Origin: Cupriavidus sp. D384
Lineage (GTDB): Bacteria; Pseudomonadota; Gammaproteobacteria; Burkholderiales; Burkholderiaceae
DNA: 64,000 nucleotides
Assembly (NCBI RefSeq): GCF_001652915.1
Contig: NZ_BBQI01000095.1
Coordinates: 1 to 64,000 of the forward strand
Reading direction: 5' to 3'
Part shown: positions 28,444 through 36,500 of the stretch, one piece after another
Position numbering within the stretch: position 1 is the stretch's first letter
How the letters are laid out: the number at the start of each line of letters is the position of its first letter
Program-made: the position numbers and the translations under genes
Notes under the pieces: model-generated
The model's input: the letters and a program-made list of their open reading frames with translations, nothing else
What the model was told of the DNA's origin: nothing
The model's database searches: none

Positions 28444-28499
28444 GCGATTTTGCGATGCAGCGATGTCGTGAATTAACGATTCGGCGATGAAGCGATGCG
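28444..28499. repeat. Degenerate 8-base tandem repeat at the amidase 3' end
   Basis: Seven consecutive octamers: gcgatttt, gcgatgca, gcgatgtc, gtgaatta, acgattcg, gcgatgaa, gcgatgcg. Five begin with GCGAT and the period is exact. The array covers the amidase stop codon (28473-28475) and the first bases downstream. Because 8 is not a multiple of 3, gain or loss of a unit on the coding side would change the protein's C-terminus. Confidence 0.7.
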
Positions 28500-29978
28500 C
28501 GGTGGCCGGAATCCGTGGCCAGCGTCTTCCAGCAACTGGGCAAAACGCAGCGACGTGAGGTCGCCGTAGCGGCGGGCCACGATCTGCACGCCCACCGGCA
28601 GGCCATCGCGCGCGGGGCCGATCGGCGCCACCGTCGATGGCAGGCCGCACAGCCCAGAATGGCCGGCCCAGAACAGTTGCGACGTCAGCGGCCACGGCTG
28701 GCCGTTGACCTGGATCGTGCGTTGCCACGGCTCGCCCTGTTCGTCGAGCGCAAAGGCCGTGGTGGATGCCGCCGGGCACAGCAACACGTCGAAGTCGCCA
28801 AAGAACCGGTTCCAGGCGCGCGCGAAGGCTTCGCGGGCCTGCTGCATCAGCAGCCAGTGCCGGTGGCTCAACGCGGCCCCGGTGAACTGCAGCGAGGCGT
28901 AGTCGGCGTCGTCGCCGTGGGGGTCGCCGGCACGCGCCAGCGCGTCGGCAAATGCGGCGTCATCCATATGGAACGACGTCGTCGCCCGCAACAGCAGCAC
29001 GTAGATGCGCCACAACTGCGCGGCGTCGAAGTCGGGCCGGACGTTCCAGGCAACCTGCGCCCCAGCCGCCTCCAGCTGGTGCCCGAGCTGCTCGATGGCG
29101 CCACTGACCGCGGCGTCGACTTCGGCCAGCGGATGGCTGGGCAGCACGGCCACGCGGAAATCGGCCAGGCGCGTGTGGTCGCACGGCGGCAGGTCAAGCT
29201 GCCACGCGGGCGCGTCGGCGGCATCGGGTCCCACGATGGCGCGCAGCACCAGCTCCAGGTCGCGCGCGCTGCGGGCCACGGGGCCGGCCACGTTGATGTC
29301 CTGTTCGGCAAACCCGGCCCGCGCGTTGCCATGGCCGCGCAGCGGCACAATGCCGTGGCTGCTCTTGTGCGAGAACACGCCGCAGTAATGCGCCGGGTTG
29401 CGTAGCGACGAGCCGATATCCGAGCCGATATCGAAATAGCTCATGCCGGCACAGACGGCCGCCGCGCTGCCGCCGGACGACCCGCCCGGCGTGCGCGACA
29501 GATCGTGCGGATTGCGCGTGGTGCCGTAGACCGCGTTGTAGCTTTGCCAGTCGCGCAGGCCCAGCGGCACGTTGGTCTTGCCCAGCAGCACGGCGCCATG
29601 CGCCCGCAGGCGCTCCACCACCACCGCATCGGCCCCGGCGCGATGATCGGCACGCCCCGGCACGCCACACGTGGTGGGCCAGCCGGCCACGTCGAACGAT
29701 TCCTTGATCGAGAACGGCACGCCATCGAGCGGCCCGCGCGAGCGCCCGGCCTGACGGCGTGCATCGCTCTGCAAGGCCGCCTCGCGGGCCGCCTCGAAGT
29801 CGGCCAGCACGATCGCATTGACCTGACCATGATGGGCATCCCAGGCCGCCTGGCACGATTCGACCAGTGCCAGCGCCGTGGTTTCTCCACGCGCCAGTTG
29901 CGCGGCGGCAATGTGGGCAGGCATCCAGCGGACATCTGGCCGGGACGGATCGGCCGGCACGGGGTCAGGCAGGGTCAC
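28473..29978 (-). CDS. Amidase-signature family hydrolase
   Basis: Ser-cisSer-Lys amidase of 501 residues from a GTG at 29978, preferred because GGAG lies 5 bases upstream; an in-frame ATG at 30038 would add 20 residues. The catalytic Lys92 is in PFSIKES, the cis-Ser region is TPGGSSGGSAAAVCAG (about 162-177) and the nucleophile is near Ser191 in GSDIGSSLRNPAHYCG, where the usual GGS-I/L-R reads GSSLR. Substrate unknown; the family includes allophanate, indoleacetamide and peptide amidases and the GatA subunit, but no gatB/gatC are present. The last residues are encoded by the 8-base repeat. It forms an operon with the MFS gene. Confidence 0.88.
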   Translation of the reverse strand: MTLPDPVPADPSRPDVRWMPAHIAAAQLARGETTALALVESCQAAWDAHHGQVNAIVLADFEAAREAALQSDARRQAGRSRGPLDGVPFSIKESFDVAGWPTTCGVPGRADHRAGADAVVVERLRAHGAVLLGKTNVPLGLRDWQSYNAVYGTTRNPHDLSRTPGGSSGGSAAAVCAGMSYFDIGSDIGSSLRNPAHYCGVFSHKSSHGIVPLRGHGNARAGFAEQDINVAGPVARSARDLELVLRAIVGPDAADAPAWQLDLPPCDHTRLADFRVAVLPSHPLAEVDAAVSGAIEQLGHQLEAAGAQVAWNVRPDFDAAQLWRIYVLLLRATTSFHMDDAAFADALARAGDPHGDDADYASLQFTGAALSHRHWLLMQQAREAFARAWNRFFGDFDVLLCPAASTTAFALDEQGEPWQRTIQVNGQPWPLTSQLFWAGHSGLCGLPSTVAPIGPARDGLPVGVQIVARRYGDLTSLRFAQLLEDAGHGFRPPRIASSPNR

Positions 29979-30399
29979 AGTGGCTCCGTTGTTGTCATGG
30001 GCGCGGCGCACGACATCTGGCCGAACCTGTGGGGGCATGTTGGAAGCAACGCGTCGGGATCAAACGACTCGGTATACTATATTCCGAATCCACAGAATCT
30101 CAAGGCAGTATTTGTGCCAAGGCTGGATGCACCGCAACAGCAGGCGCAGACATGCGGCTGATTCCCATCCTCCGCCTGCTGGATATGGATTGGGGGAGGG
30201 GCCAGGTGCATCTCACCCCTGCTGCGCCGCAAAAACCCACCTTGCGAGAACGACCTGCGAATGTGCATCCGCACCAAATTCGGGAGCAATTTGTATACCG
30301 TTTGGTGCAGACACGTCAGATTTGGCCCGGCCTGCCCTCTCCCCCGCCTCCTCTCCCGCGATGCGGTAGAGAGCAGACAACATCCGGCGAAGTCGACGC
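29979..30399. promoter_or_regulatory. 421-base intergenic region with amidase promoter and dyads
   Basis: No gene. On the minus strand TTGAGA (30098-30103) and TATAGT (30076-30081) with a 16-base spacer form a likely promoter for the amidase. CGGTATAC (30070-30077) overlaps the -10 and recurs inverted as GTATACCG at 30293-30300. Perfect arms GCACCAAA (30271-30278) and TTTGGTGC (30301-30308) enclose 22 bases. The last 60 bases carry the partial repeat element. GTATAC-centred sites are typical of GntR-family operators, but no GntR gene is in the window. Confidence 0.5.
30336..30376. repeat. Partial copy of the ctctcccgc repeat element
   Basis: The text gccctctcccccgcc followed by ctctcccgcgatgcgg matches the left end and loop of the element at 15031-15215, then diverges. 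It lies directly after the SNF2 stop codon on the minus strand. A second copy in a different intergenic space shows the sequence is a dispersed repeat. Confidence 0.6.
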
Positions 30400-33300
30400 T
30401 CAGCGCCGCAGCAGCCCCACCAGTTCGTCGATATCGGGCAGCGGCACGTCGCGGCCCGTGGCCTCGTCGGCAGACGCGTCGAGCACCCCTTCGGCCAACG
30501 CCCGCTTGCCCTGGTGCAGATCGACGATGCGCTCCTCGATCGTGCCGGCCGTGATCAGCCGGTAGACCGTCACCGGCCGCTGCTGGCCGATGCGGTGCGC
30601 GCGGCCCATCGCCTGGTCTTCGGCGGCCGGGTTCCACCACGGGTCCGCGATCACGACGTAATCGGCCGCGGTCAGGTTCAGGCCGAAGCCACCGGCCTTC
30701 AGGCTGATCAGGAACACATCGCCCTCGCCGGCCTGGAAGGCCGCCACGCGTTTGGTGCGTTCGGCGGCGGGCGTGGCGCCGTCCAGGTACTGGCACGCCA
30801 GCCCCGCCTCGTCCAGCGGCTGGCGCAGCAACTGCAGGAAATCGACGAACTGGCTGAACACCAGCGTCTTGTGGCCGTTGGCCGCCAGCGTGGCTGCCAG
30901 TTCGGCAAAGGCACGCACCTTGGCACCGGGATGGCCGGTCTCGGGCGTCACCAGCCTCGGATCGCAGGCCGCGCGGCGCATGCGCATCAGTTGCGCCAGC
31001 ACGTGGATGCGCGCCTGCGGCTCGGGCAGCGTGGCGCGTGCCCTGCGGTCCTTCTGCGGCCGCAACAACGCGCGTTCGGCCTCGGACAGCGCCTGGCGGC
31101 GCAGCGCCTCGTAGTGCGCGGCCTCGGCCGGCTCGGGGGCCACGCGGATCACCAGTTCCGTGCGGGATGGCAATTCGTCCAGAACTTGCGCCTTGGTCCG
31201 GCGCAGCACGAATGGCGCGATCATGCGGCGCAAGCGGGCGCGCGGGTCACGTGCTCCGTTGCGTTCGATCGGATTCGCAAAATGTTCGTTGAAGCGCGCC
31301 AGCGACCCCAGCAAGCCCGGATTGCAGAAACGCATCACGGCCCACAGTTCCGCCAGGCGGTTTTCCACTGGTGTGCCGGACAGCGCGATACGGCAGTCGG
31401 ACTGCAGCGCAAACATGGCCTGCGCGCGCCGCGACGACGGGTTCTTGAACGACTGCGCCTCGTCCGCCACCACCGTATGCCAGGACCGCTCGCAGAACGC
31501 GCGGCGCGCCTGTTGCAGCAGGTTGTACGAGACGATCACCAGATCGTGCGCGCCGGCCTGCCCGACGATGGCCGTGCGGTCGCCTTCGGCGTACACATGC
31601 ACCTGCAGCGCGGGCGCGAAGCGTCGCGCCTCTGCCGCCCAGTTGCCGCATACCGACGTGGGCGCCACCACCAGCGCCGGGCCGCCGGCCGCGCGCGCCA
31701 GCAGCACGGCCAGCGATTGCAGCGTCTTGCCCAGGCCCATGTCGTCGGCCAGGCAGCCGCCGAAACCCGCCTCGGCCAGCGACATCATCCAGCGATATCC
31801 CTCCACCTGATATGCGCGCAAATCGGCGGCCAGCGTGGCCGGCACCGGGGCATCGGACTCGCGCGCGCTGCGCAGCCGCTTTACGCGTGTCCGGAAATGC
31901 GCGTCTGGATCGATGCCCACGCCGGCCAGTACGTCGTCGAGCCAGGGCGTGGCCACCAGCGGCACGCGGATGCCATCGCGCACGCCGTCGCCGACGGCCG
32001 CCAGGTCGCGCAGGCGCTCGCGCAGCTGGCGCGTCAGGGCCACGTACACGCCATGCTCCATCGCGATAAAGCGGCCCGCGTGCCCGTGCGCCCAGGCCAC
32101 CAGCTTTTCCAGCGACAGCACCAGGCCTTCCGCCACGTGCAATTCGCCCACCAGCTTGAACCACTCGCTGCCGGTTTCGACGCTGACCGCCAGTTGCGGC
32201 AGATCGGCCGACAGCACGCGCAATTCCCGGCCGCGCGGCCATTCGAGGTCGATCACGCCTGCCAGCCCCGGCAAGGTCTCGATCACGGTCAGCGCGTCTT
32301 CGGGATCGTCCAGCGTCCAGCTGTGCTCGCCGCTGGCTGGCGCCTGCTGGACCAGGAACGGCAGCGCATCGAACACCTCGGCCACGTGGGCCTGCTCGGC
32401 AGCGAGATCGCGATACGTGACCAGCGTGTCGCCCCCGATCGTCGCCATCAGCTGGGCGCGGCCATGCGCCGGGGCCAGCCGGGGGCCAGTCGGCCCCAGC
32501 GGCGTCACCACCAGGCGCAGGCTGATGCCGCGTCCCACGGGCGCCACTTCGGCCCGCAGCCGCGATTCGGGGTCGCGCTCGCGCGCTTCGCCCGAACTGT
32601 CGGCGTGGATCTGGAACTGGCCCGCCAGCACCCGCAGCGTGCTGTCCAGGCGCGCCTGCGCCGTGGCCGGAACGGTCAGGCCGCCGGCAATCAGCTTGGC
32701 GGCTTCTTGCTGGGCGGGTGTGAAGCGGATCACGCGCAGGCGGCGCGCGCCGTCCTGCAGTACCGTGACCTGGCGCAAGGCTTCGGCTTCCTGCTTCGCG
32801 GCGGCCGGCAGGAAGTCCTCCATCGATTTCGGCGCCCGCATCGGCGGCACGATGCGCAGCTGAAACCGGTCGCCTTCGCGCACAGCCTCCAGCGCAGGTG
32901 CAGCCTCAAGCACCTCCATCGGTACGGTAGGCGCGTGGGCCAGCACCACGGCCGGGTGTCCGACCAGCGCCATGATGGCGGCGGCGCGGTCCAGCACCAG
33001 GCGCCGGTTGCGCGAGCTGTCGCGCCGGATCGTGCGCGCCACGCGGGCATCCCACGGGGGGAGGGAATCGTCGTCAGCCACGCGGGCCAGCGTCACGGGG
33101 CGCGGGCGCGTCCAGCCACGCGCGCCCCAGCTTTGCTCCATCGGCTCGATGGTGCCGATCTCGCCGTCGGCATCGAGCGTCAGCGCCCACAGCAGGCGGC
33201 GGCCAGCGCCAGTGGCGCCCGGGGCCGGCTCGCCGCCGGCCAGTGCCTCGAGCGCCCCCAGCGCGTCCTGCCAGCGGTCGCCGCCGGCGGGTTCGTCAGG

Positions 33301-33405
33301 GTCGAGAGGGGTGGGAGCGGACTGGGACACTGGGAACGAAGGGCGCGCAGGTCGGGAAAGAAGGTGCGATTGTAGAACGGTGTGTGTGCCGCGCCGCGTT
33401 GGCAC
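30400..33405 (-). CDS. SNF2-family DEAD/DEAH-box helicase
   Basis: Swi2/Snf2 ATPase of about 1000 residues that probably translocates on double-stranded DNA or remodels protein-DNA complexes. The helicase half shows motif I LADDMGLGKTLQSLA, motif II VVADEAQSFKNPSS (DEAQ), motif III ALSGTPVENRL, then motifs IV-VI with LVFSQFVDFLQLL, SLKAGGFGLNLTAADYV and QAMGRAHRIGQQRPV. The N-terminal 500 residues are unassigned. The start is uncertain: GTG at 33405 has a G-run upstream but lies inside the divergent ilvE promoter, and GTG at 33330 is an alternative. No methylase, nuclease or DISARM-type partner is adjacent, so a defence role is not supported. Confidence 0.85.
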   Translation of the reverse strand: MPTRRGTHTVLQSHLLSRPARPSFPVSQSAPTPLDPDEPAGGDRWQDALGALEALAGGEPAPGATGAGRRLLWALTLDADGEIGTIEPMEQSWGARGWTRPRPVTLARVADDDSLPPWDARVARTIRRDSSRNRRLVLDRAAAIMALVGHPAVVLAHAPTVPMEVLEAAPALEAVREGDRFQLRIVPPMRAPKSMEDFLPAAAKQEAEALRQVTVLQDGARRLRVIRFTPAQQEAAKLIAGGLTVPATAQARLDSTLRVLAGQFQIHADSSGEARERDPESRLRAEVAPVGRGISLRLVVTPLGPTGPRLAPAHGRAQLMATIGGDTLVTYRDLAAEQAHVAEVFDALPFLVQQAPASGEHSWTLDDPEDALTVIETLPGLAGVIDLEWPRGRELRVLSADLPQLAVSVETGSEWFKLVGELHVAEGLVLSLEKLVAWAHGHAGRFIAMEHGVYVALTRQLRERLRDLAAVGDGVRDGIRVPLVATPWLDDVLAGVGIDPDAHFRTRVKRLRSARESDAPVPATLAADLRAYQVEGYRWMMSLAEAGFGGCLADDMGLGKTLQSLAVLLARAAGGPALVVAPTSVCGNWAAEARRFAPALQVHVYAEGDRTAIVGQAGAHDLVIVSYNLLQQARRAFCERSWHTVVADEAQSFKNPSSRRAQAMFALQSDCRIALSGTPVENRLAELWAVMRFCNPGLLGSLARFNEHFANPIERNGARDPRARLRRMIAPFVLRRTKAQVLDELPSRTELVIRVAPEPAEAAHYEALRRQALSEAERALLRPQKDRRARATLPEPQARIHVLAQLMRMRRAACDPRLVTPETGHPGAKVRAFAELAATLAANGHKTLVFSQFVDFLQLLRQPLDEAGLACQYLDGATPAAERTKRVAAFQAGEGDVFLISLKAGGFGLNLTAADYVVIADPWWNPAAEDQAMGRAHRIGQQRPVTVYRLITAGTIEERIVDLHQGKRALAEGVLDASADEATGRDVPLPDIDELVGLLRR

Positions 33406-33427
33406 GCAAGGCCCCCCGGCTTACAAT
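33399..33427 (+). promoter_or_regulatory. Sigma-70 promoter for the ilvE remnant / zinc-finger / waaF group
   Basis: TTGGCA (33399-33404) and TACAAT (33422-33427) are separated by 17 bases, close to consensus. The start point would be near 33434, about 33 bases before the ATG of the ilvE remnant. The promoter appears intact although the gene behind it is reduced, which would keep the downstream zinc-finger and waaF genes expressed. Confidence 0.6.
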
Positions 33428-33466
33428 GGCGCCTTTACGACTTTTGTTGGTGCGTCGGGACAGGCC

Positions 33467-33604
33467 ATGTCGATGGCAGATCGCGACGGCAAGATACGCG
33501 GGAAGCGCATCGGGCGCGGCCAGAGGTACTGCGCGCACAAAGCGTTCTTCGCGGCCGTGGGCGGCACCGACGAGACGTACAGGAAGCGGCTGACGCCGGT
33601 CTGA
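33467..33604 (+). pseudogene. ilvE: Probable internally deleted ilvE (branched-chain aminotransferase) remnant
   Basis: A 45-codon open frame. Its first ten residues, MSMADRDGKI, match what I recall as the conserved start of betaproteobacterial IlvE. The remaining 35 (ending HKAFFAAVGGTDETYRKRLTPV) resemble the IlvE C-terminus, which reads about ...RTIG.G.RGPVT..IQ.AFFD.VNG....Y..WLT.V. The normal protein has about 305 residues, so roughly 260 codons, including the PLP lysine, would be gone. The frame stays open and the promoter is intact. Position supports the identity: ilvE normally precedes the zinc-finger gene and waaF in this group. Alternative: an unrelated small protein. A second full ilvE elsewhere would be expected. 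Confidence 0.6.
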
Positions 33605-33657
33605 TCCGGCGCCATCCGCAGAACACCAATCCATCCCTGCAAGACAACCGCAAGACC

Positions 33658-33852
33658 ATGACGCAAACCGCAACCGTCGTCGAAATCGGCGCAGAAGACA
33701 TTCCGCTGCATTGCCCCACCGGCAACACGCCGGCCTGGAACTACCACCCCCGCGTCTTCCTGGACGTGGTGGACACGGGCGAAGTGAAGTGCCCGTACTG
33801 CGGCACCGTGTACAAGCTCAAGCCGGGCACCGTGCTGAAGGGTCACCACTGA
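33658..33852 (+). CDS. Small zinc-finger (zf-CHCC) protein
   Basis: A 64-residue protein with the CHCC zinc-binding pattern: the first Cys in LHCPTGN, the His in WNYHPRVFLD, and the Cys pair in VKCPYCGTVYKL. The fold is shared with mitochondrial complex I subunit NDUFS6. In betaproteobacteria this gene is commonly found between ilvE and the heptosyltransferase gene, as here. Its function is not established. The ATG at 33658 is chosen because MTQTATVVEIGAEDIPL is the usual family N-terminus; the upstream extension of the frame is not coding. Confidence 0.88.
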   Translation: MTQTATVVEIGAEDIPLHCPTGNTPAWNYHPRVFLDVVDTGEVKCPYCGTVYKLKPGTVLKGHH

Positions 33853-33982
33853 CCCGCGCGGCCCACGCATCTTCCTGCCGTTTCGACCTGACGCCCCGGG
33901 CCGCCCAGCGCCCCGGGGCGTTGACATGCCCGGGCAAGCAAAACAGGGCCACGCAACAAAGGGCCAAGCAATACCCACTTAC

Positions 33983-35005
33983 ATGAGAAAAGCCCTCGTT
34001 ATCGCCCCAAACTGGATTGGCGACGCGCTGATGGCGCAGCCGCTGTTCGCGCTGCTCAAGGCTCGCCATCCGCGCTTGGTCATCGACGCCCTGGCGCCCA
34101 AATGGGTGGCCCCGGTTCTGGCGCGCATGCCCGAGATCAGCAAGGTGTTCCCGAGCGACCTGGCACACGGCAAGCTGCAGCTCAGCGCGCGGCTGATGTT
34201 CGCGCAGCAGCTCAAGCACGAAGGCTACGACGTGGCCTATGTGCTGCCGAATTCGCTGAAATCGTCGCTGATCCCGTTCCTGGCCGGCATTCCGCTGCGC
34301 ATCGGCTATCGTGGCGAAGCGCGCTTCGGCATGCTGAACGTGCGCCACGCCAATCCGCCGCGCGACAAGCGTCCGCCGATGGTGGAACACTACGCCCGCC
34401 TGGCGCTCAAGCCCGGCGCGCGGCTGCCCGAATCGATTCCCGACCCGCGTCTCAAGGTGGACCCGGCGCGCATGGCCGCCACGGCCGAGCGCTTCGGCAT
34501 CGCCCCCGGCACGCGCGTGATCGCGTTCTGCCCGGGTGCCGAATACGGCCCGGCCAAGCGCTGGCCCGCCGCGCACTTTGCCGCGCTGGCGCAGATGCTG
34601 CGCCGGTCGTATCCGTACGCGCAGATTGTCACGCTGGGGTCGGGCAAGGACGCCGAGATCGCTGGGGAGATCGTGCAGGGCGCGCCGTTCGTGCGGAACC
34701 TGTGCGGTCAGACATCGCTGGACGATGCCGTGGACCTGCTGGCGCTGTCCGAAGCCGCGGTCTGCAACGATTCCGGCCTGATGCACGTGACCGCCGCGCT
34801 GAACCGGCCCCAGGTGGCCGTCTATGGTTCCAGCGACCCGCGCCACACGCCCCCGCTGTCACAGGCAGCGAGTATCATGTGGCTTCAACTCGAGTGCAGC
34901 CCCTGCTTCAAGCGCGAGTGCCCGCTGGGCCACCTGCGCTGCCTGAAGGAGATCGAACCCGAAATGGTGTTCGTCGAGTTGCGCAAGCTCCTGCACCGTC
35001 CCTGA
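33983..35005 (+). CDS. waaF: ADP-heptose:LPS heptosyltransferase II
   Basis: GT9-family enzyme adding the second L-glycero-D-manno-heptose to the lipopolysaccharide inner core. From the ATG at 33983 it has 340 residues, the family length. Evidence includes the N-terminal Rossmann segment KALVIAPNWIGDALMAQPLF, the donor-site text FCPGAEYGPAKRWP, and NDSGLMHVTAALNRPQVAVYG. The C-terminus contains three cysteines (ECSPCFKRECPLGHLRC), as is usual for WaaF. The open frame extends 57 bases upstream without support. It continues the zinc-finger gene's transcription unit. Confidence 0.94.
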   Translation: MRKALVIAPNWIGDALMAQPLFALLKARHPRLVIDALAPKWVAPVLARMPEISKVFPSDLAHGKLQLSARLMFAQQLKHEGYDVAYVLPNSLKSSLIPFLAGIPLRIGYRGEARFGMLNVRHANPPRDKRPPMVEHYARLALKPGARLPESIPDPRLKVDPARMAATAERFGIAPGTRVIAFCPGAEYGPAKRWPAAHFAALAQMLRRSYPYAQIVTLGSGKDAEIAGEIVQGAPFVRNLCGQTSLDDAVDLLALSEAAVCNDSGLMHVTAALNRPQVAVYGSSDPRHTPPLSQAASIMWLQLECSPCFKRECPLGHLRCLKEIEPEMVFVELRKLLHRP

Positions 35006-35015
35006 CCCAACCAAC

Positions 35016-35456
35016 ATGCCCCGTTTCGCCCGCCTGTTCGATTCCGCCGAAGACATCGTCGAGGCCTTCCGTGAAGCCATGAAGTTGCGCGATGCCGATG
35101 GCGCGCTGCGCCTCTGGCTGGACGAGGACTCGGTCACCTGCGTGATGCCCGACGGCCAGCGTCTGATCGGCCATGAGAACCTGCGCCAGGCCTTTGCGCA
35201 GCTGCTGGAAGAGCAGCCGGTGCTGATCGACGCCATCGAGACCAGCAGCCATGCATCGCTGGGCGTGTCGATCTTCGACGTCACCGAAGCGCTGCGCTTT
35301 GGCGAAGGCCGTGTGGAAGCCGACCTGTTCGTGCACACCACCTACGTGCTGATGCAGAACCACGAGGGCTGGCGCCTGGCCCATATCCACTGCAGCCCGG
35401 CCAACGCGGTGCAGGTGGCCGCCGTGGCCGCCGCACCGGGGCAGGCCCTGCATTGA
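35016..35456 (+). CDS. NTF2/SnoaL-like protein
   Basis: A 146-residue cone-shaped-fold protein of the SnoaL-like NTF2 superfamily, recognised from the pattern EAFREAMKLRDADGALRLW, the LIGHENLRQAFAQLLEE helix and the closing strand HEGWRLAHIHCSP. Such proteins bind or isomerise small ligands, or simply stabilise partners; no substrate can be given. It starts 10 bases after waaF and overlaps the start of the alpha/beta hydrolase gene, so it belongs to the same operon. Confidence 0.85.
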   Translation: MPRFARLFDSAEDIVEAFREAMKLRDADGALRLWLDEDSVTCVMPDGQRLIGHENLRQAFAQLLEEQPVLIDAIETSSHASLGVSIFDVTEALRFGEGRVEADLFVHTTYVLMQNHEGWRLAHIHCSPANAVQVAAVAAAPGQALH

Positions 35457-36490
35457 CGGCCGTGCCGGCCATGCCGTTGTTCGGCGACGCGTTCCAGACG
35501 CCGTGGTGGCTGCGCGGCGGCCATGCCCAGACCATCCTGCCGGCCCGCTTTACGCGGCATCGACGCATCGCGTTCCGCCGCGAACGCTGGACCACGCCGG
35601 ACGGCGACTTCATCGACCTCGACTGGACCACGCACCCGACCACGCCCGGTTCGCCGCTGGTGGTGATGTTCCACGGCCTGGAGGGCGATTCCAGCAGCCA
35701 CTACGCACAGGCGCTGATGGCAGCGCTGCGCGACCGCGGCTGGGCGGGGGTCATCCCGCATTTTCGCGGCTGCTCGGGCGAACTGAACCAGGCGCCGCGC
35801 TTCTACCACTCGGGCGATTCCACGGAGATCCGCTGGGTACTGCACCGGCTGCGCGACCCGTTGCATGCCACCGGGCCCGGCCGGCCGATGCTGGCCGTGG
35901 GCATCTCGCTGGGCGGCAATGCGCTGCTGCGTTTCCTGGGCGAGGACGGCCGGGACGCCAGCTTCCTGGGCGGCGCGGCAGCCATCTCGGCACCCCTCGA
36001 TCTGGCGGCCGGCGGCGCAGCGCTGTCGAGCGGCTTCAACATGCTCTACACGCGCATGTTCCTGCAGACGCTCAAGCGCAAGTCGCTGGCCAAGCTCGAC
36101 CAGTTTCCGGGCCTGTTCGACCGCGAGGTCATGCTGCGCAGCCGCGACCTGTACGCGTTCGACAACGTGGTGACGGCGCCGCTGCACGGCTTTCGCGATA
36201 CCGATGACTACTGGGCGCGCGCCTCCAGCAAACCCATCCTGGGCGAGATTCGCATTCCGACGCTGGTGCTCAATGCCCGCAACGACCCGTTCCTGCCCGC
36301 CCCGCATCTGCCCGGCCCCGCCGACGTCAGCGCGGACGTACAGCTGGAACAGCCCGCTTACGGCGGCCACGTCGGCTTCATGACGCCGCGTGGCGGCCTG
36401 CTGGGACAGCTGCCGCTGCTGCCGCTGGCCGGGCATATCGAATGGCTGCCCACGCGGATCCTGGGCTTCTTCGACAGCATCGGCAAATAA
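35453..36490 (+). CDS. YheT-family alpha/beta-hydrolase
   Basis: Hydrolase of 345 residues if translation begins at the TTG at 35453, which overlaps the previous stop; an ATG at 35471 would remove six residues. Family marks are the N-terminal TPWWLRGGHAQTILPARF, the oxyanion region VMFHGLEGDSSSHYAQ, FRGCSGELN, and the nucleophile elbow VGISLGGNALL with its serine. The late histidine is in YGGHVGFM. YheT-like proteins are esterase-like enzymes whose physiological substrate is not settled. It lies in the waaF operon, 10 bases before the next gene. Confidence 0.9.
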   Translation: MTAVPAMPLFGDAFQTPWWLRGGHAQTILPARFTRHRRIAFRRERWTTPDGDFIDLDWTTHPTTPGSPLVVMFHGLEGDSSSHYAQALMAALRDRGWAGVIPHFRGCSGELNQAPRFYHSGDSTEIRWVLHRLRDPLHATGPGRPMLAVGISLGGNALLRFLGEDGRDASFLGGAAAISAPLDLAAGGAALSSGFNMLYTRMFLQTLKRKSLAKLDQFPGLFDREVMLRSRDLYAFDNVVTAPLHGFRDTDDYWARASSKPILGEIRIPTLVLNARNDPFLPAPHLPGPADVSADVQLEQPAYGGHVGFMTPRGGLLGQLPLLPLAGHIEWLPTRILGFFDSIGK

Positions 36491-36500
36491 AGGAGACACC

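Noticed and set aside
30400..33405. DISARM or other SNF2-based defence system
   Set aside because: No partner genes (methylase, DUF1998, phospholipase D or nuclease) are nearby; the neighbours are metabolic.
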